DNA of 64,000 nt from Prochilodus magdalenae (taxonomy: Eukaryota > Chordata > Actinopteri > Characiformes > Prochilodontidae): the NCBI GenBank assembly GCA_024036415.1, contig JAMWET010007172.1:51031-115030 (forward strand), read 5' to 3'. The position numbers and the translations under genes were made by a program. Shown in pieces: positions 12,424 to 24,044 of this stretch. The notes below the pieces were generated by a model. It ran no database searches and was not told the DNA's origin. It saw nothing but the letters and a program-made list of their open reading frames with translations. Within the stretch, counting starts at the first letter, position 1. Every line of letters starts with the position of its first letter.

Positions 12424-12678
12424 ATTTACTATCCAGCAATTACAGTACATATATGGAATATATGGAATATATATGGAACATATTAATTTACTATCCAGCA
12501 ATTACAGTACATATATGGAATATATGGAATATATATGGAATATATTAATTTACTATCCAGCAATTACAGTACATATATGGAATATATTAATTTACTATCC
12601 AGCAATTACGGTACATATATGGAATATATATGGAATATATTAATTTACTATCCAGCAATTACAGTACATATATGGAAA
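12424..12678. repeat. AT-rich tandem repeat, ~50-65 bp unit
   Basis: Five copies of a TTTACTATCCAGCAATTACA unit followed by variable numbers of TATATGGAATA; copy length varies by changes in the TATGGAATA sub-repeat. The 70-codon frame here is an artefact. Confidence 0.9.
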
Positions 12679-13034
12679 TTAAGCTGTAAAAACAGATTTA
12701 AATTAGTTATGATGTCATGGAAACCAACATATTTGTTCATTATATAAGTTGGTCTGTGTTTTTTATGGGGCAAAATACAAAGTAGCCAATCAGAGCAAAG
12801 CATTTTCATATATCAGTCTTAAAGTTATGGTAACGAAGCCGCTCTGTTTCATTTTATGAGTAGAAAATTGTCATGCAAAAATTAATTATCCATACAAGAT
12901 ACACAATATCATTGTTTTGGCAGTGTACCTCATTCAACGCTGGTCAGTCTTACACCGAACAAGCTCTATTGTCACTGCTAGGTTGAGAGCGGGACCACCA
13001 CCAACAACAAATTCAGACAAGAGCCGCTCTGTGT

Positions 13035-13475
13035 TCAGGAACTGACCGTTGAAACAGGACTAGATGATAATATAACAAACTGCACATCATCAGAGAAACC
13101 ACAGTCTCGCTCCAACAAGGTGGAGCTGTGAGAGGGGGGTTTCTGATAAAGTGGCCGCTGTATAGAATCCAAATTTTTAAGGACAGAGCTGTGATTATAA
13201 TTTGGTTTGATGTTTTGGTTGAAGTCCCCATAAAGAAGCCTCTTCCCTCCTTTTGTTATGCTGAACGATGACTCTTGTATCGACTGTTGGACGTCAGGAA
13301 CTGCAGTATTGATTGGATTATCAGACGGAACCTGTCCGGTGTGCTGATCAATGCCTGTTTGTGGATTGAGACGCGTATGATTTGTTCCTTTATTGTATTT
13401 GTAGCTCTTTAATTTGACTACAGCAAATACACTTCTGCCTTTGTTTGCTATGGATCCTTCTACAACATCCCCCAT
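13035..13475 (-). other. unrecognised 146-codon open frame
   Basis: A minus-strand frame of ordinary amino-acid composition starting MGDVVEGSIANKGRSVFAVV. It is not low-complexity, unlike most long frames in the window. It sits next to a Tc1 terminal sequence (13775-13804), and may be part of an interspersed element. I recognise no domain, see no promoter or splice context, and it lies antisense within the pard3b intron. It could be chance. Confidence 0.15.
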
Positions 13476-13774
13476 TTAGAGACACCTCCTCATAGAAGGT
13501 TCTCCATATGTGTATCTTAAAGCTGTACTGTAGAATAAAACTGAAGACACCAAACTATAAGCTAGTGGTTATGTGTTAGTCCTATTAGTTGGTCCATCAT
13601 AAAACTACACTCCATATATATTAGAGGTGGAGATATTGAGGAGTATCATACGGTGCTACATCAGGAGTAGATGTGGTGTATCAGGATATGGACTGGTTCA
13701 GACTCTCATCAGTTGGAGCTGTTAAGTGTAAGACTGTAGAGTCTTTAATGTCAACACCACCATCCCTTTAGATG

Positions 13775-13801
13775 GGTGTGTCTGAACTTTTGACTGGTAG
13801 T

Positions 13802-13804
<3 letters not shown>
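13775..13804. mobile_element. Tc1/mariner terminal repeat (solo end)
   Basis: GGTGTGTCTGAACTTTTGAC followed by TGGTAGTGTA is the reverse complement of the TACACTACCAGTCAAAAGTT terminus shared by a widespread teleost Tc1 family. The partner end is not found upstream within about 1 kb, so this is a truncated copy. An (AT)n tract begins exactly at its TA edge. Confidence 0.7.

Positions 13805-13874
<70 letters not shown>
13804..13874. repeat. (AT)n microsatellite
   Basis: About 35 AT dinucleotides directly abutting the Tc1 end, as if expanded from the TA target site. Confidence 0.97.
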
Positions 13875-14339
13875 TATGAATATATTTTATTCATTGAAAG
13901 GCACAAGGACTTATTATTTTTGCTATATATTTTCAAAAAAATATTTTCTATATATTTTCTAAAAAAAATAACATGTCATATACAGATATGTATGATATAT
14001 ATATCACATGCAGATATTAGATATTATATTATAGGTGACTTTTTTCAATATGTTGAATTCAGCAAATGAAAAGGAAAGTAAGAGTGTCATCTGTAAAGAG
14101 TGTGACCTTAGCTTTGTAACGAAGTAACCTCATTAGATGTTAATTTGTTATAGCACATTTTTCAAGAAATGTGTCATCTCAAAGTGCTGGAGGACTTTAA
14201 CGATACAGCGAGTTTATAACATTACACATAGAATAAAAACATAAAATCAAACACAACTAGAAAGGGAAAGTTCGTGAACAAACTTTAAGTTGCTTGTAAA
14301 AGGCTGATTATTACGTTAAAACGTTTGAAAGTTGAACTG

Positions 14340-14665
14340 CCTTAAATTAACTGCCACTCTGCCACCTTAAATTCACGCCTACCACCTTAAATGTCCTGCC
14401 ACCTTAAATTCATTGCCACCTTAAATTCACTCCTACCAGCTTAAAGTCTCTGCCACCTTAAATTTACTCTTTCCACCTTAACTTCGATGCCACCTTAAAT
14501 TCACTTCTACTCTCTTAATTTCCCTACTACATTAAATTCCCTGACACCTTTAATTTAATCATACCACCTTAAACTCTCTGCCACCCCATATCACTCTTAC
14601 CACCTTAAATTCCCTCATACCACCTTAAATTCAATACTACCTTAAATTCACTGTTCCACATTAAC
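14340..14665. repeat. degenerate ~17-bp tandem repeat (CCACCTTAAATTCACT)
   Basis: About 18 imperfect copies of GCCACCTTAAATTCACT with many substitutions and length changes. It lies 250 bp upstream of exon A. Confidence 0.85.
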
Positions 14666-14918
14666 TCCATGGTTTTAGCTGACACTGATGTGGGTCTGTG
14701 GGTCTTTGTGTGAGAGGCCCATGATGACATCACTTGTGGCAGTTGAGATTCCGCCATTCATTTCCTATGGGAAAAACATCGTCCGAAAAACGGCTGCCGT
14801 ACGAAACTTTTACAAGCCAACTTAATGAATTACAGTACCATCAAAGAAGAAGTGCTGAGCAGGTGAAAAAGTGTCTAATTTACATTTTTTTTTTAAATAT
14901 ATTGTGATGTTTCTCCAG

Positions 14919-15051
14919 GGCCCATCGCCATCTCCAACGGCAGACCCAAAGCTCAAGAAGAAGACTCTGGTGATGATTTCCCCCCTCCTCCTTCTGACTT
15001 GGACACAATGGAGTCAGATCTCAATCCTCAACAGATCTACCAACAAATCAG
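14919..15051 (+). CDS. pard3b: pard3b-like internal exon A (Pro-rich/acidic segment)
   Basis: Internal coding exon of 133 bases. It follows a TTTCTCCAG acceptor and ends at CAG|GTCAGC. The first two bases complete a codon begun upstream (intron phase 1) and the last two (AG) are completed by the first base of the exon at 15528 as AGG (Arg), so the downstream phase is 2. The 43 complete codons begin PIAISNGRPKAQEEDSGDD, then a four-proline run (FPPPPSDLD), and end QQIYQQI. It is assigned to the PAR-3 family because it joins in phase to the next exon, which carries recognisable PAR-3 sequence; on its own this stretch is not diagnostic to me. Expected role: part of the disordered linker C-terminal to the PDZ domains of a junctional polarity scaffold. 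The reading frame is different from the longest open frame over this region, which starts in the intron. The preceding exon is not visible in the window. Confidence 0.72.
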
Positions 15052-15527
15052 GTCAGCCATGTTTCCCACCTCGCCGTAATGCCTGACACCCTCCCTCCAC
15101 CACCTTGTCTTCTTCCCATCCTGATAGCATCCCTCCCTGATACACACATGCCAGGGTCATCCATCCAGTGTGATAGAAGACAGGACTCAGTGGACCAGGT
15201 TCTTCTATTGGTCAGAAGTTCAGTTCCAGGGTGTAGGGTAGTATAGGTGGTGTAGGATCTCTACTTGGGTTTCAGCTACTCACCCCTATACCATCAGTAA
15301 ACATATCTGTGGCTAGCTCCACAGTAGCCTTCATATCTGTTTGGACCAGGCAGGATAGCCTTCGTTGGCCCCCTAGACATTAATTCCTCTTGACCACCCA
15401 ACACCCTGCCCCGTCAGTTGTTGCCCACCACTGGAAAGCACCCATGTTGGAGATCCTCCGACCAATTCTTTTGAGAAGTTTGAAAGTCACTGAGCTCTGA
15501 AACACCACTGGGTTTTTGTTACTACAG
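15052..15527 (+). other. intron between exons A and B
   Basis: 476-bp intron with GTCAGC donor and CTACAG acceptor. No repeat or RNA gene seen. Confidence 0.7.
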
Positions 15528-15628
15528 GAAGGAGCGGGAACCGCCTGGACGTCCAACTTACCAACAGCATCAGCCGACCCAGAGAGTGCCTGACTACCCA
15601 ACGAAGGCTTCCAAGAGTATGGACCTGG
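15528..15628 (+). CDS. pard3b: pard3b-like internal exon B (KSMDL exon)
   Basis: Exon of 101 bases between a TTGTTACTACAG acceptor and a CTGG|GTAAGA donor. Base 15528 completes the split Arg codon from exon A; 33 codons follow (starting KEREPPGRPTYQQHQ, ending TKASKSMDL) and the final G begins a Val codon completed by exon C at 25942. The KSMDLVADE string created by joining exons B and C is, as I remember it, characteristic of vertebrate PAR-3 proteins just upstream of the conserved SSSLESLQ block. The upstream intron is only 476 bp (15052-15527) and the downstream one is 10.3 kb. Gln/Pro/Tyr-rich composition suggests a disordered linker. No stop or frameshift is present. Confidence 0.82.
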
Positions 15629-15904
15629 GTAAGACCACACAAGCACATACAAGCCCAACATACAGGGTAGATAAATAACTACTCAGTTCCTGATACATGG
15701 AAATGTGCCAAAAGTACCGTCCACACTTCACCAAGTGTTCAGTGACCCCAACCTCCAAACTCCACAGCCCTAAGTTATAGCCAAGGTACGGAATACCAAA
15801 ATTCCTGGGATGGGTTTGGTGGTTGGGGGTCCAAGTAGAACTCTCCAATTAACCTCTTGTGCCCACTAATGCAGCACTGGTCTGCAAAGTGGTTCACCGA
15901 GTTG

Positions 15905-16525
15905 GTCCTGCATAGCCTTCCGACTGTAATGATTCCCGGGAAAACTGTGATATTGGTAGATCAGAATTTTTTCCCAGTTTCCCGAGACTTCGCCGTTGAG
16001 AGTGAAGTTAGCAACACTATCCTGGTCTTTGTTTATGTCCGCTGTCTTGTATCGCAGGTTTTGGGATACTGACACTGTTCCGGAATGTTCAATCCGATTA
16101 GGAATAGTATTCTGTCTAGCCTTGCGACTGTAATGATTCCCGGGAAAACTGTGATATTGGTAGATCAGAAATCTTACCCAGTTTCCCGAGACTTCGGCGT
16201 GGATTGTGGACTGAGCCACACTATCTTGGTCCTCGTTTTTGTCTGCCTTGGTTTGCAGGTTATGAGATACTGACACTGTTCCGACTCCGGAATGTTAGTC
16301 CGATTAGGAATAGTATGCTGTCAAGCCTTGCGACTGTAATGATTCCCAGGAACACTGTGATATCAGTAAATCAGAAATCTTGCCCAGTTTTCCGAGACTT
16401 TGGCGTTGAGAGTGAACTGAGCAACACCATCCTGGTCCTTGTTTATGTCCGTGGTCTTGTATCGCAAGTTTCGGGATACTGACACTGTTCCACCTCCGGA
16501 ATGTTCAGTCGGATCGGGAACAGTA
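15905..16525. repeat. tandem triplication, ~205-bp unit
   Basis: Three diverged copies. The word GACTGTAATGATTCCCGGGA (or CCAGGA) starts at 15922, 16126 and 16332, giving spacings of 204 and 206. Each copy continues through CCGAGACTT, ATCCTGGTC, and GATACTGACACTGTTCC. Frames on both strands (up to 136 codons) come from the repeat. Confidence 0.9.
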
Positions 16526-17828
16526 TGCTTGTATACAGCTTCTGGAACCCATGTATGGTTAAACCAAACAGTTTGCTGCCTTGGATGCGAACATTAGCGC
16601 CCCTGTGGTGAGCGAGTTAGCAGCCAGCCAAGGCTCGAGTAGCCTGCCAACCGGGGACCCTCCCCAGAACACCAGTGGGTATTCTGCCCACTGACAGCAA
16701 CCACTTTCCGTAAGGAAGACAAACCATGGTTTACAGTGGGAACATTCTCCTGTATGCCTTTACATTTCCATTTGCCACAGACACAGCCGCCTTCTTTCGC
16801 TTATTAGCAACTATCTCGGCTTCATCCGCAGAGGATGACCGCGTTGGCTCCCTGCACGCTACCACCCCTCCTTTTTTTCTCCTCTGCTGGAAACGCAAAG
16901 GATATTTCATTCCTCCGAAGCGAGGAGTTTTGTCCGTTTCCAATTACACTTCATTAGGTCAGACTATTGGCTTCCCATGCCGGAGATAGTGGCGTAGTCG
17001 GCCGGCTGCCCGAAACTGATTGGCTTTTATTACAGAGGCCACTATGTTTTTTTATTCCTACCATTTCCTCCTTTTCACTGCATTATTGTCCACTTCATCC
17101 CTTTATCTTTCTCACACACTTTTTGTGTTTGTCTTCTTCACTCTGTAAATCTTTTTCCCCTCAGTTGGGATTGCCGTTTTCTGGGATTTTTACAGTTCAT
17201 ATGTGGATGTCCTTTCCCTCTTTTTGTCCTGTTATCCGTCATGATCTGTCTGCCCCGACTTCTCTCGTCCATAAAGCTCTCTATCAAGCTCCCAATTGAA
17301 AGCTGTCTTTCAAACTGATGTGATTTATGGGGACGTAGATGAGTTTTTTGGTTTTTCCTCCAGCCCCGCTGGACTCGGGTTGATTTCGGAGGCATTGATG
17401 TTTTGACCCTTTGACACCACATGCATCGACGCTGTTAGAGGCAAGAATGTCATCACTGCACCATCATGCTAGCACAGCGTTTGTAGATATCGTAGCGTTT
17501 GAGAACAAAGATAATGGTTACCAATTACATACATTCATGTTGAATTAATAAAGCCAAATATTCACAGATGTTCAAATGCTTGTTCTAATTTGCAAGATTT
17601 GAATAGTTTATTTTATAAGCCTTACTCGGGTGGGACTGGTTCTACATGGGGAGGTGGAGTAATGTGAATTTACTACCAGACGTCTATAAAATTTATGATT
17701 GATTTGCACAGGAAAGGAAATCTCGCCATTAATGATTGAGATGGGAGTGGCTACTTGATTTACGCACTGCCGCCACCTCCTACAACTTCTGCATAATACG
17801 AGATCTCCAAGACTTACAACTAGAAAAC
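16526..17828. other. intronic sequence with complex segment
   Basis: Segment 16,720-17,040 is unrepetitive and balanced in composition, with an 87-codon frame I cannot identify; it could be conserved non-coding DNA. From 17,040 to 17,300 it becomes pyrimidine-rich. No gene supported. Confidence 0.3.
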
Positions 17829-17945
17829 ATGACGCCAACCAAAAAGAAGAAAACATGCAACTGGACGAGGGCTGAAACTTTGTCCCTGATTTCAGTTTGG
17901 GCAAACTTGAATGCTGTGCCATGCACGACGAAAATAATAGCCTCC
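17829..17945 (+). pseudogene. PIF/Harbinger-type Myb-like protein fragment
   Basis: A frame beginning MTPTKKKKTCNWTRAETLSL and continuing ISVWANLN resembles the start of the Myb/SANT-like DNA-binding protein of PIF/Harbinger transposons, which typically reads KK..NWT.EET.ALI.IW. The resemblance stops after about 30 residues and no transposase follows, so this is a short relic, probably within a non-autonomous element covering about 17,620-18,090. Family assignment is by motif memory. Confidence 0.35.
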
Positions 17946-18243
17946 TCACGCACCTCCAAAATAAAAATCTTTGCCGATTCACATGGGATTAGTATAATCT
18001 GAGATTATTTTCATGGCTAGTTTTTACAGAAACTGTGCACAGTTGGTAAAAAACAAAAACTGATTGCTCGGTCCCCATATGGCGCACAGTAGTGTTTTAA
18101 GTAAATGTTACTACAACTAAACTTTCATCAGAAATGAATGTTACTTTCCATGAAACACACTGATTTCCACAATGTCCCAATCACTATGAACTGCTAAGGA
18201 GAATATAGTGGCAATCAGCGGGGCCCAAGCACCATTCACCTTA

Positions 18244-18300
18244 GTAAGTTTACATTTACGGCATTTAGCTGACGCTCTTATCCAGAGCAACTTACAAGGG
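18244..18300. repeat. fragment of a teleost-wide interspersed repeat
   Basis: TTTACGGCATTTAGCTGACG then CTCTTATCCAGAGCAACTTA is a motif found again and again in teleost non-coding DNA. I cannot say with certainty which repeat class it ends. Confidence 0.6.
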
Positions 18301-19360
18301 TAGGTAGGCCAATGCAAATGATCTTGCAGCTATTGGTGTTTCACCCAGAATAACACCCCAGCCCCCCATTGTATGGCACACTGAGTTACACCAAGGAGCA
18401 TAAACTACAGAAAGTTTCCACTGAGCTTTTCATACAATAGGAATGTATAGTATGTAGGTAGAATGGCATATGGGCAGCCAGTTTTTAGGGAACACATAAA
18501 TACATGTAGTTGTTGGCATATGGCAATGGGAATACATAAATACATACCCAGTGGTGCCAATTCCACACCTCTCTAACATTCCAAGTTGTTTTTGCTTAAA
18601 GCATTTAAGCAATTATATTTTTATAACTTTCTGTACTTTTTATCTGTTTATATATGGTCATATATGTGCCGGTATGATAAGTCTGAGTATAGCAGTGTGT
18701 TGACAACAGTCATACTGTAGCAACATTTTTTTATTCTTCACTTTTTAATATAGAAAAATCTTAAAATATGTTTATTAAACTACAATAGCTTGACAGTCAT
18801 TTGTGCATTTTTGTACTACAACCTTTTAGCTTGTACTTGGTGCATCAAGTCCCGGATGATATTAAACTATGATTAAGATTAACGTTTGTTTTTTTCACTT
18901 TAAGCTTTCTTCAGTAGAGAACCAGTTTAACCTGCCGCAAACAGTGAAACAGAGCCATTATCACCTATTGCATCAATTCAGTCCTCACAACTGCAGTTAT
19001 AAGGAGCATCGTAGAGTCTCTTCTGACACAGGTCACCAGCACTGAATGACATTAGCTTTCAGATGACAACTGCCTACAGCAGCAGCTGTTGGGGTAATGG
19101 ACTTGTAATCAGACCATTTGAAGCCCACGTGTCGTCCTTTAATGGACCACTTCACCTTAATTAGTTCATTTAATAACCAGATGGAAATATCAGTTGATCA
19201 TCTTTTGAAGGACTGCTAAATCAAAAAACTAGATTGGCCAGTAAGGGTACTGTGAACTGTGAACACTTTGGCTTATATCTTATATAAATGGAAACCGGAC
19301 AGATTCATTACAGGAGCAATTTTATTTATGACTGAAATTCCATATATTAAATTTGATGCT
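18301..19360. other. AT-rich intronic sequence, nothing recognised
   Basis: Moderately AT-rich DNA without repeats, coding frames or recognisable elements. Confidence 0.5.
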
Positions 19361-19364
19361 TGTT

Positions 19365-21165
19365 GATGCTAGTGTGTTGGTGTACAGTAACTCAGTAAGT
19401 GTAATGTGTTAGTGTACTGTAAGTAGTGTGTTGGTGTACAGTAACTCAGTAAGTGTAATGCGTTAGTGTGCTGTAAGTAGTGTGTTGGTGTACAGTAACT
19501 CAGTAAGTGTAATGCGTTAGTGTACTGTAAGTAGTGTGTTGGTGTACAGTAACTCAGTAAGTGTAATGTGTTAGTGTGCTGTAAGTAGTGTGTTGGTGTA
19601 CAGTAACTCAGTAAGTGTAATGTGTTAGTGTACTGTAAGTAGCGTGTTGGTGTACAGTAACTCAGTAAGTGTAATGCGTTAGTGTGCTGTAAGTAGTGTG
19701 TTGGTGTACAGTAGCTCAGTAAGTGTAATGTGTTAGTGTACTGTAAGTAGTGTGTTGGTGTACAGTAACTCAGTAAGTGTAATGTGTTAGTGTACTGTAA
19801 GTAGTGTGTTGGTGTACAGTAACTCAGTAAGTGTAATGTGTTAGTGTGCTGTAAGTAGTGTGTTGGTGTACAGTAACTCAGTAAGTGTAATGTGTTAGTG
19901 TACTGTAAGTAGTGTGTTGGTGTACAGTAACTCAGTAAGTGTAATGCGTTAGTGTACTGTAAGTAGAGTGTTGGTGTACAGTAACTCAGTAAGTGTAATG
20001 TGTTAGTGTACTGTAAGTAGTGTGTTGGTGTACAGTAACTCAGTAAGTGTAATGTGTTAGTGTACTGTAAGTAGTGTGTTGGTGTACAGTAACTCAGTAA
20101 GTGTAATGCGTTAGTGTACTGTAAGTAGCGTGCTGGTGTACAGTAACTCAGTAAGTGTAATGTGTTAGTGTGCTGTAAGTAGCGTGTTGGTGTACAGCAA
20201 CTCAGTAAGTGTAATGTGTTAGTGTGCTGTAAGTAGTGTGTTGGTGTACAGTAACTCAGTAAGTGTAATGCGTTAGTGTACTGTAAGTAGTGTGTTGGTG
20301 TGCAGTAACTCAGTAAGTGTAATGCGTTAGTCTACTGTAAGTAGTGTGTTGGTGTACAGTAACTCAGTAAGTGTAATGCGTTAGTCTACTGTAAGTAGTG
20401 TGTTGGTGTACAGTAACTCAGTAAGTGTAATGCGTTAGTGTACTGTAAGTAGTGTGTCAGTGTACAGTAACTCAGTAAGTGTAATGCGTTAGTGTACTGT
20501 AAGTAGTGTGTCAGTGTACAGTAACTCAGTAAGTGTAATGCGTTAGTGTACTGTAAGTAGTGTGTTGGTGTACAGTAACTCAGTAAGTGTAATGCGTTAG
20601 TGTACTGTAAGTAGTGTGTTGGTGTACAGTAACTCAGTAAGTGTAATGTGTTAGTGTACTGTAAGTAGTGTGTTGGTGTACAGTAACTCAGTAAGTGTTA
20701 TGTGTTAGTGTACTGTAAGTAGCGTGATGGTGTACAGTAACTCAGTAAGTGTAATGTGTTAGTGTACTGTAAGTAGTGTGTTGGTGTACAGTAACTCAGT
20801 AAGTGTTATGTGTTAGTGTACTGTAAGTAGTGTGTTGGTGTACAGTAACTCAGTAAGTGTAATGTGTTAGTGTACTGTAAGTAGTGTGTTGGTGTACAGT
20901 AACTCAGTAAGTGTAATGTGTTAGTGTACTGTAAGTAGTGTGTTGGTGTACAGTAACTCAGTAAGTGTTATGTGTTAGTGTGCTGTAAGTAGTGTGTTGG
21001 TGTACAGTAACTCAGTAAGTGTAATGCGTTAGTGTGCTGTAAGTAGTGTGTTGGTGTACAGTATCTCAGTAAGTGTAATGTGTTAGTGTGCTGTAAGTAG
21101 TGTGTCGGTGTACAGTAACTCAGTAAGTGTAATGTGTTAGTGTGCTGTAAGAAGTGTTGTGTGTA
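19365..21165. repeat. minisatellite, 54-bp unit, about 33 copies
   Basis: Unit made of GTAGTGTGTTGGTGTACAGT, AACTCAGTAAGTGTAATGCG and TTAGTGTACTGTAA. Copies are very similar; variants alternate TGCGTT/TGTGTT and TACTG/TGCTG, some adjacent runs sharing the same variant. Each unit contains AGTAAGT, a good match to the vertebrate splice-donor consensus, in intron sense orientation. Stops in every frame, so no long open frames. Confidence 0.97.
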
Positions 21166-21452
21166 AGTGTAAGTGTTAGTGACTGTATGCTGATCTTCCT
21201 ACCATGTTTATACACACACAATTCCTAACCACACATCCCTGCTATTTCTCTGCACCCCCACCGCCCCACGCCGCCCCCCCACCCCGCTCTACCCCAGCCG
21301 TGATTCTGTGGGGGAAATGGAGCTCATAAAAAATGAAAAGGATTATTTAAGAGAAATTGCAGTGTAATGAAAGCGTATTATTGTGTCCCGTGGTGCGGTG
21401 CCTGTGGCAGCAGCTGCTGCTTCTACTCCGTCCTGCTTCTGCGGATTAGAGG

Positions 21453-21458
<6 letters not shown>

Positions 21459-21493
<35 letters not shown>

Positions 21494-21495
21494 CT

Positions 21496-21530
<35 letters not shown>

Positions 21531-21545
21531 CCTCACACACACATG
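21459..21545. repeat. (CA)n microsatellite
   Basis: Interrupted CA tract with CCC and TAT interruptions; partner (GT)n tract lies at 21640-21687, so the two can pair as an inverted repeat around a 95-base loop. Confidence 0.95.
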
Positions 21546-21635
21546 CTCAGGGTACTGCTGTGGGTGCCCTGAGTGCGATATATTATCTCACACAGTGTTC
21601 ACTCGCATTTCCTTTCTGTGGGTCAGCTGCATTGT

Positions 21636-21639
<4 letters not shown>

Positions 21640-21687
<48 letters not shown>
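21640..21687. repeat. (GT)n microsatellite
   Basis: About 24 uninterrupted GT dinucleotides, complementary to the CA tract 95 bases upstream. Confidence 0.95.
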
Positions 21688-21689
<2 letters not shown>

Positions 21690-22916
21690 TATATTCTCAC
21701 ACATATGTTTATCCGTGTCTAGGCAGGTGGTTATTCCATAATACAATGGAATATATTGCCAGAATATCACAGTAAGTGAGGGGGTGGACTGTATAGCTTC
21801 CATATGAAAATGGAATATGCTGTCAGTATCTTACAATATATGAATGAACTACATACTAATTCCGGTTGTCCCATATGGGCATACGCAGTAATAGACTAAT
21901 GTATGGGACTAGGACAATGGATTTTAGTAATGTTCATTATCCCATACCAAAAAAAAATACTGGAATTTTGGAAGGAATTGGAAAATACAGGACATGTGGA
22001 TCACTGAATTTTTGGAATATATTTACTGTATATCATATTTTCCGTTTACTGGTTATTAACATAAAGATTTTAGTTCATTTTTGATGTAGGATACAAATAT
22101 TTCAGAGCCGAAATGAAATGTACCAGGGTGCTGGCTGTATCTTACAATATACGAACGAGCTACATGGTACTGGTGGGCTTCCCGTATGAACATAGGACGT
22201 ATTTGATTATATTCCCCATATATTACAAAATACATATGAAATATGTAGTCATTTTCAGCCTATACTATGGTATACATGGAACATTTCATTTTTGGCATTT
22301 TTTAAAACATATTTCCATCATATTTTTCCTATGTAGTGACCAGTATATGTACTAACATATATGTAAGTTTATTTTATAATGTAGAATATTTTTTAAAATT
22401 AAATTTAAGTTAAATTAATTGTACCACGATGCTGGCCATTCCATACGAAAATAGAATATTTTGCAATCTATTTTCAGTATAATATTATGAAATACTGTTT
22501 ATACGTATTCGTCCCAAAAGGAAATGACCTCTATTGAAATATTAAAATAATATTCTGGAATTTATTGGAATATCTTATCGGTGTGTCAGTTGTCAATGAA
22601 ACGTGTGGTATTTACGCCTATCTTGAATGAATATGAAATGTGATGGAATATTTTACCAGATTAAAACCAGGAGAAACTGAATACATTATGATGTCGGCTG
22701 CAGTAAGAGTTATGTATTGCCAGGATATTGCAAAATATGAATGAAATCCATTAGAAGTGATAATGCATTCCTTTTTGCAATTTGATTTTCCCTGGAAATA
22801 AATATCCATTTTATGTATATATTTATATATATATATATATATATCAGCATATGCATAAAATCATACATGATTTACATGAGTCATACATGAAAATGGAATT
22901 TGCCTACTTGTATGTA

Positions 22917-23449
22917 CAGGGGTTGGACAATGAAACAGAAACACCTGGTTTTAGACCTCAATCATTTATTAGTATGGTGTAGGGCCTCCTTTTGCGGCCA
23001 ATACAGCGTCAGTTGGTCTTGGGAATGACATATACTGCGTCCTGCACAGTGGTCAGAGGGAGTTTAAGCCATTCTTCTTGCAGGATAGTGGCCAGGTCAC
23101 TACGTGATGCTGGTGGAGGTTCGTCCTTCTTGGTGGTATGCTGACATTACCCTGGATACCGTGGCTCTTGATACATCACAAAGATTTGCTGTCTTGGTCA
23201 CAGATGCGCCAGCAAGACGTGCACAAACAATGTGTCCTCTTTTGAACTCTGGTATGTCTCCCATAATGTTGTGTGCATTGCAGTATTTTGAGCAGAACTG
23301 TGCTCTTACCTGCTAACTGAACCTTCACACTCTGCTCTTACTGGTGCAATGTGCAGTTAATGAAGATTGGCCACCAGGCTGGTCCAATTTAGCCATGAGA
23401 CCTCCCACACTAAAATGACAGGTGTTTCAGTTTCATTGTCCAACCCCTG
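22917..23449 (-). mobile_element. internally deleted Tc1/mariner element with intact ends and TA flanks
   Basis: 533-bp element bounded by 31-bp inverted repeats (22917-22947 and 23419-23449, one mismatch): CAGGGGTTGGACAATGAAAC at the left and its reverse complement at the right. A TA dinucleotide flanks each side (22915-22916 and 23450-23451), the Tc1/mariner target duplication. From memory the interior matches both end regions of a longer teleost Tc1 element whose transposase reads on the minus strand; about 1 kb of the middle is gone, with the junction near 23118. The left part keeps 3-prime coding sequence and the right part the N-terminal region. The small plus-strand frame is not a gene. 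A non-autonomous copy that could be mobilised only by a transposase in trans. Confidence 0.85.
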
Positions 23450-23823
23450 TATGACACACTGTGCGTGATGGTGGTTAGGGAAAGGTGATCGTGTATTTGT
23501 ATATTATAATATCTCACCTTGTATTCTATATGACTCAGATCTGCTGTAATGATGTAATAGGGTGGAGGTCATATATACTAAAGGTGCTGTTCGGAAAGGG
23601 GGATATGCTGGAGCATGATTTCAGTATATTGTAAATTATGAATGGAATATTCTCTCGCTCTGGGCAGGTCTTGTTTCATTTGTGTGGAAGCGTAAACATC
23701 CGTGGAAAATGAGAATGAGGGAAAACTGGATGTGTGGGAGAGAGACGCAGATGTTCTCAGCTGTACAGAATAAACTTGCCCTCCGAAAGCCTCCCTAATT
23801 AAAAACAAGTGTGGCTGCGCACC

Positions 23824-23825
<2 letters not shown>

Positions 23826-23877
<52 letters not shown>

Positions 23878-24009
23878 CGGGAGAGAGAGAGAGAGAGAGA
23901 GAAGGGTGGAGAGGGGGGAGAGGGAGAGAGAGAGAAGGGTAGAGAGGGAGGGAGAGAGAGAGAAGGGTGGAGAGGGAGGGAGAGGGAGAGAGAAAGAAGG
24001 GTAGAGAGG

Positions 24010-24044
<35 letters not shown>

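Larger units (their letters stand above)
21166..22916. other. intronic sequence with CA/GT microsatellites and AT-rich DNA
   Basis: Contains (CA)n at 21459-21545 and (GT)n at 21640-21687, then about 1.1 kb of AT-rich DNA in which words like GGAATAT and CCATATGA recur (21,720-22,790), as in an old degenerate repeat. No gene. Confidence 0.6.

Noticed and set aside
17608..17982. 124-codon minus-strand frame
   Set aside because: It is the antisense of the better-supported plus-strand Myb-like (PIF/Harbinger) fragment.
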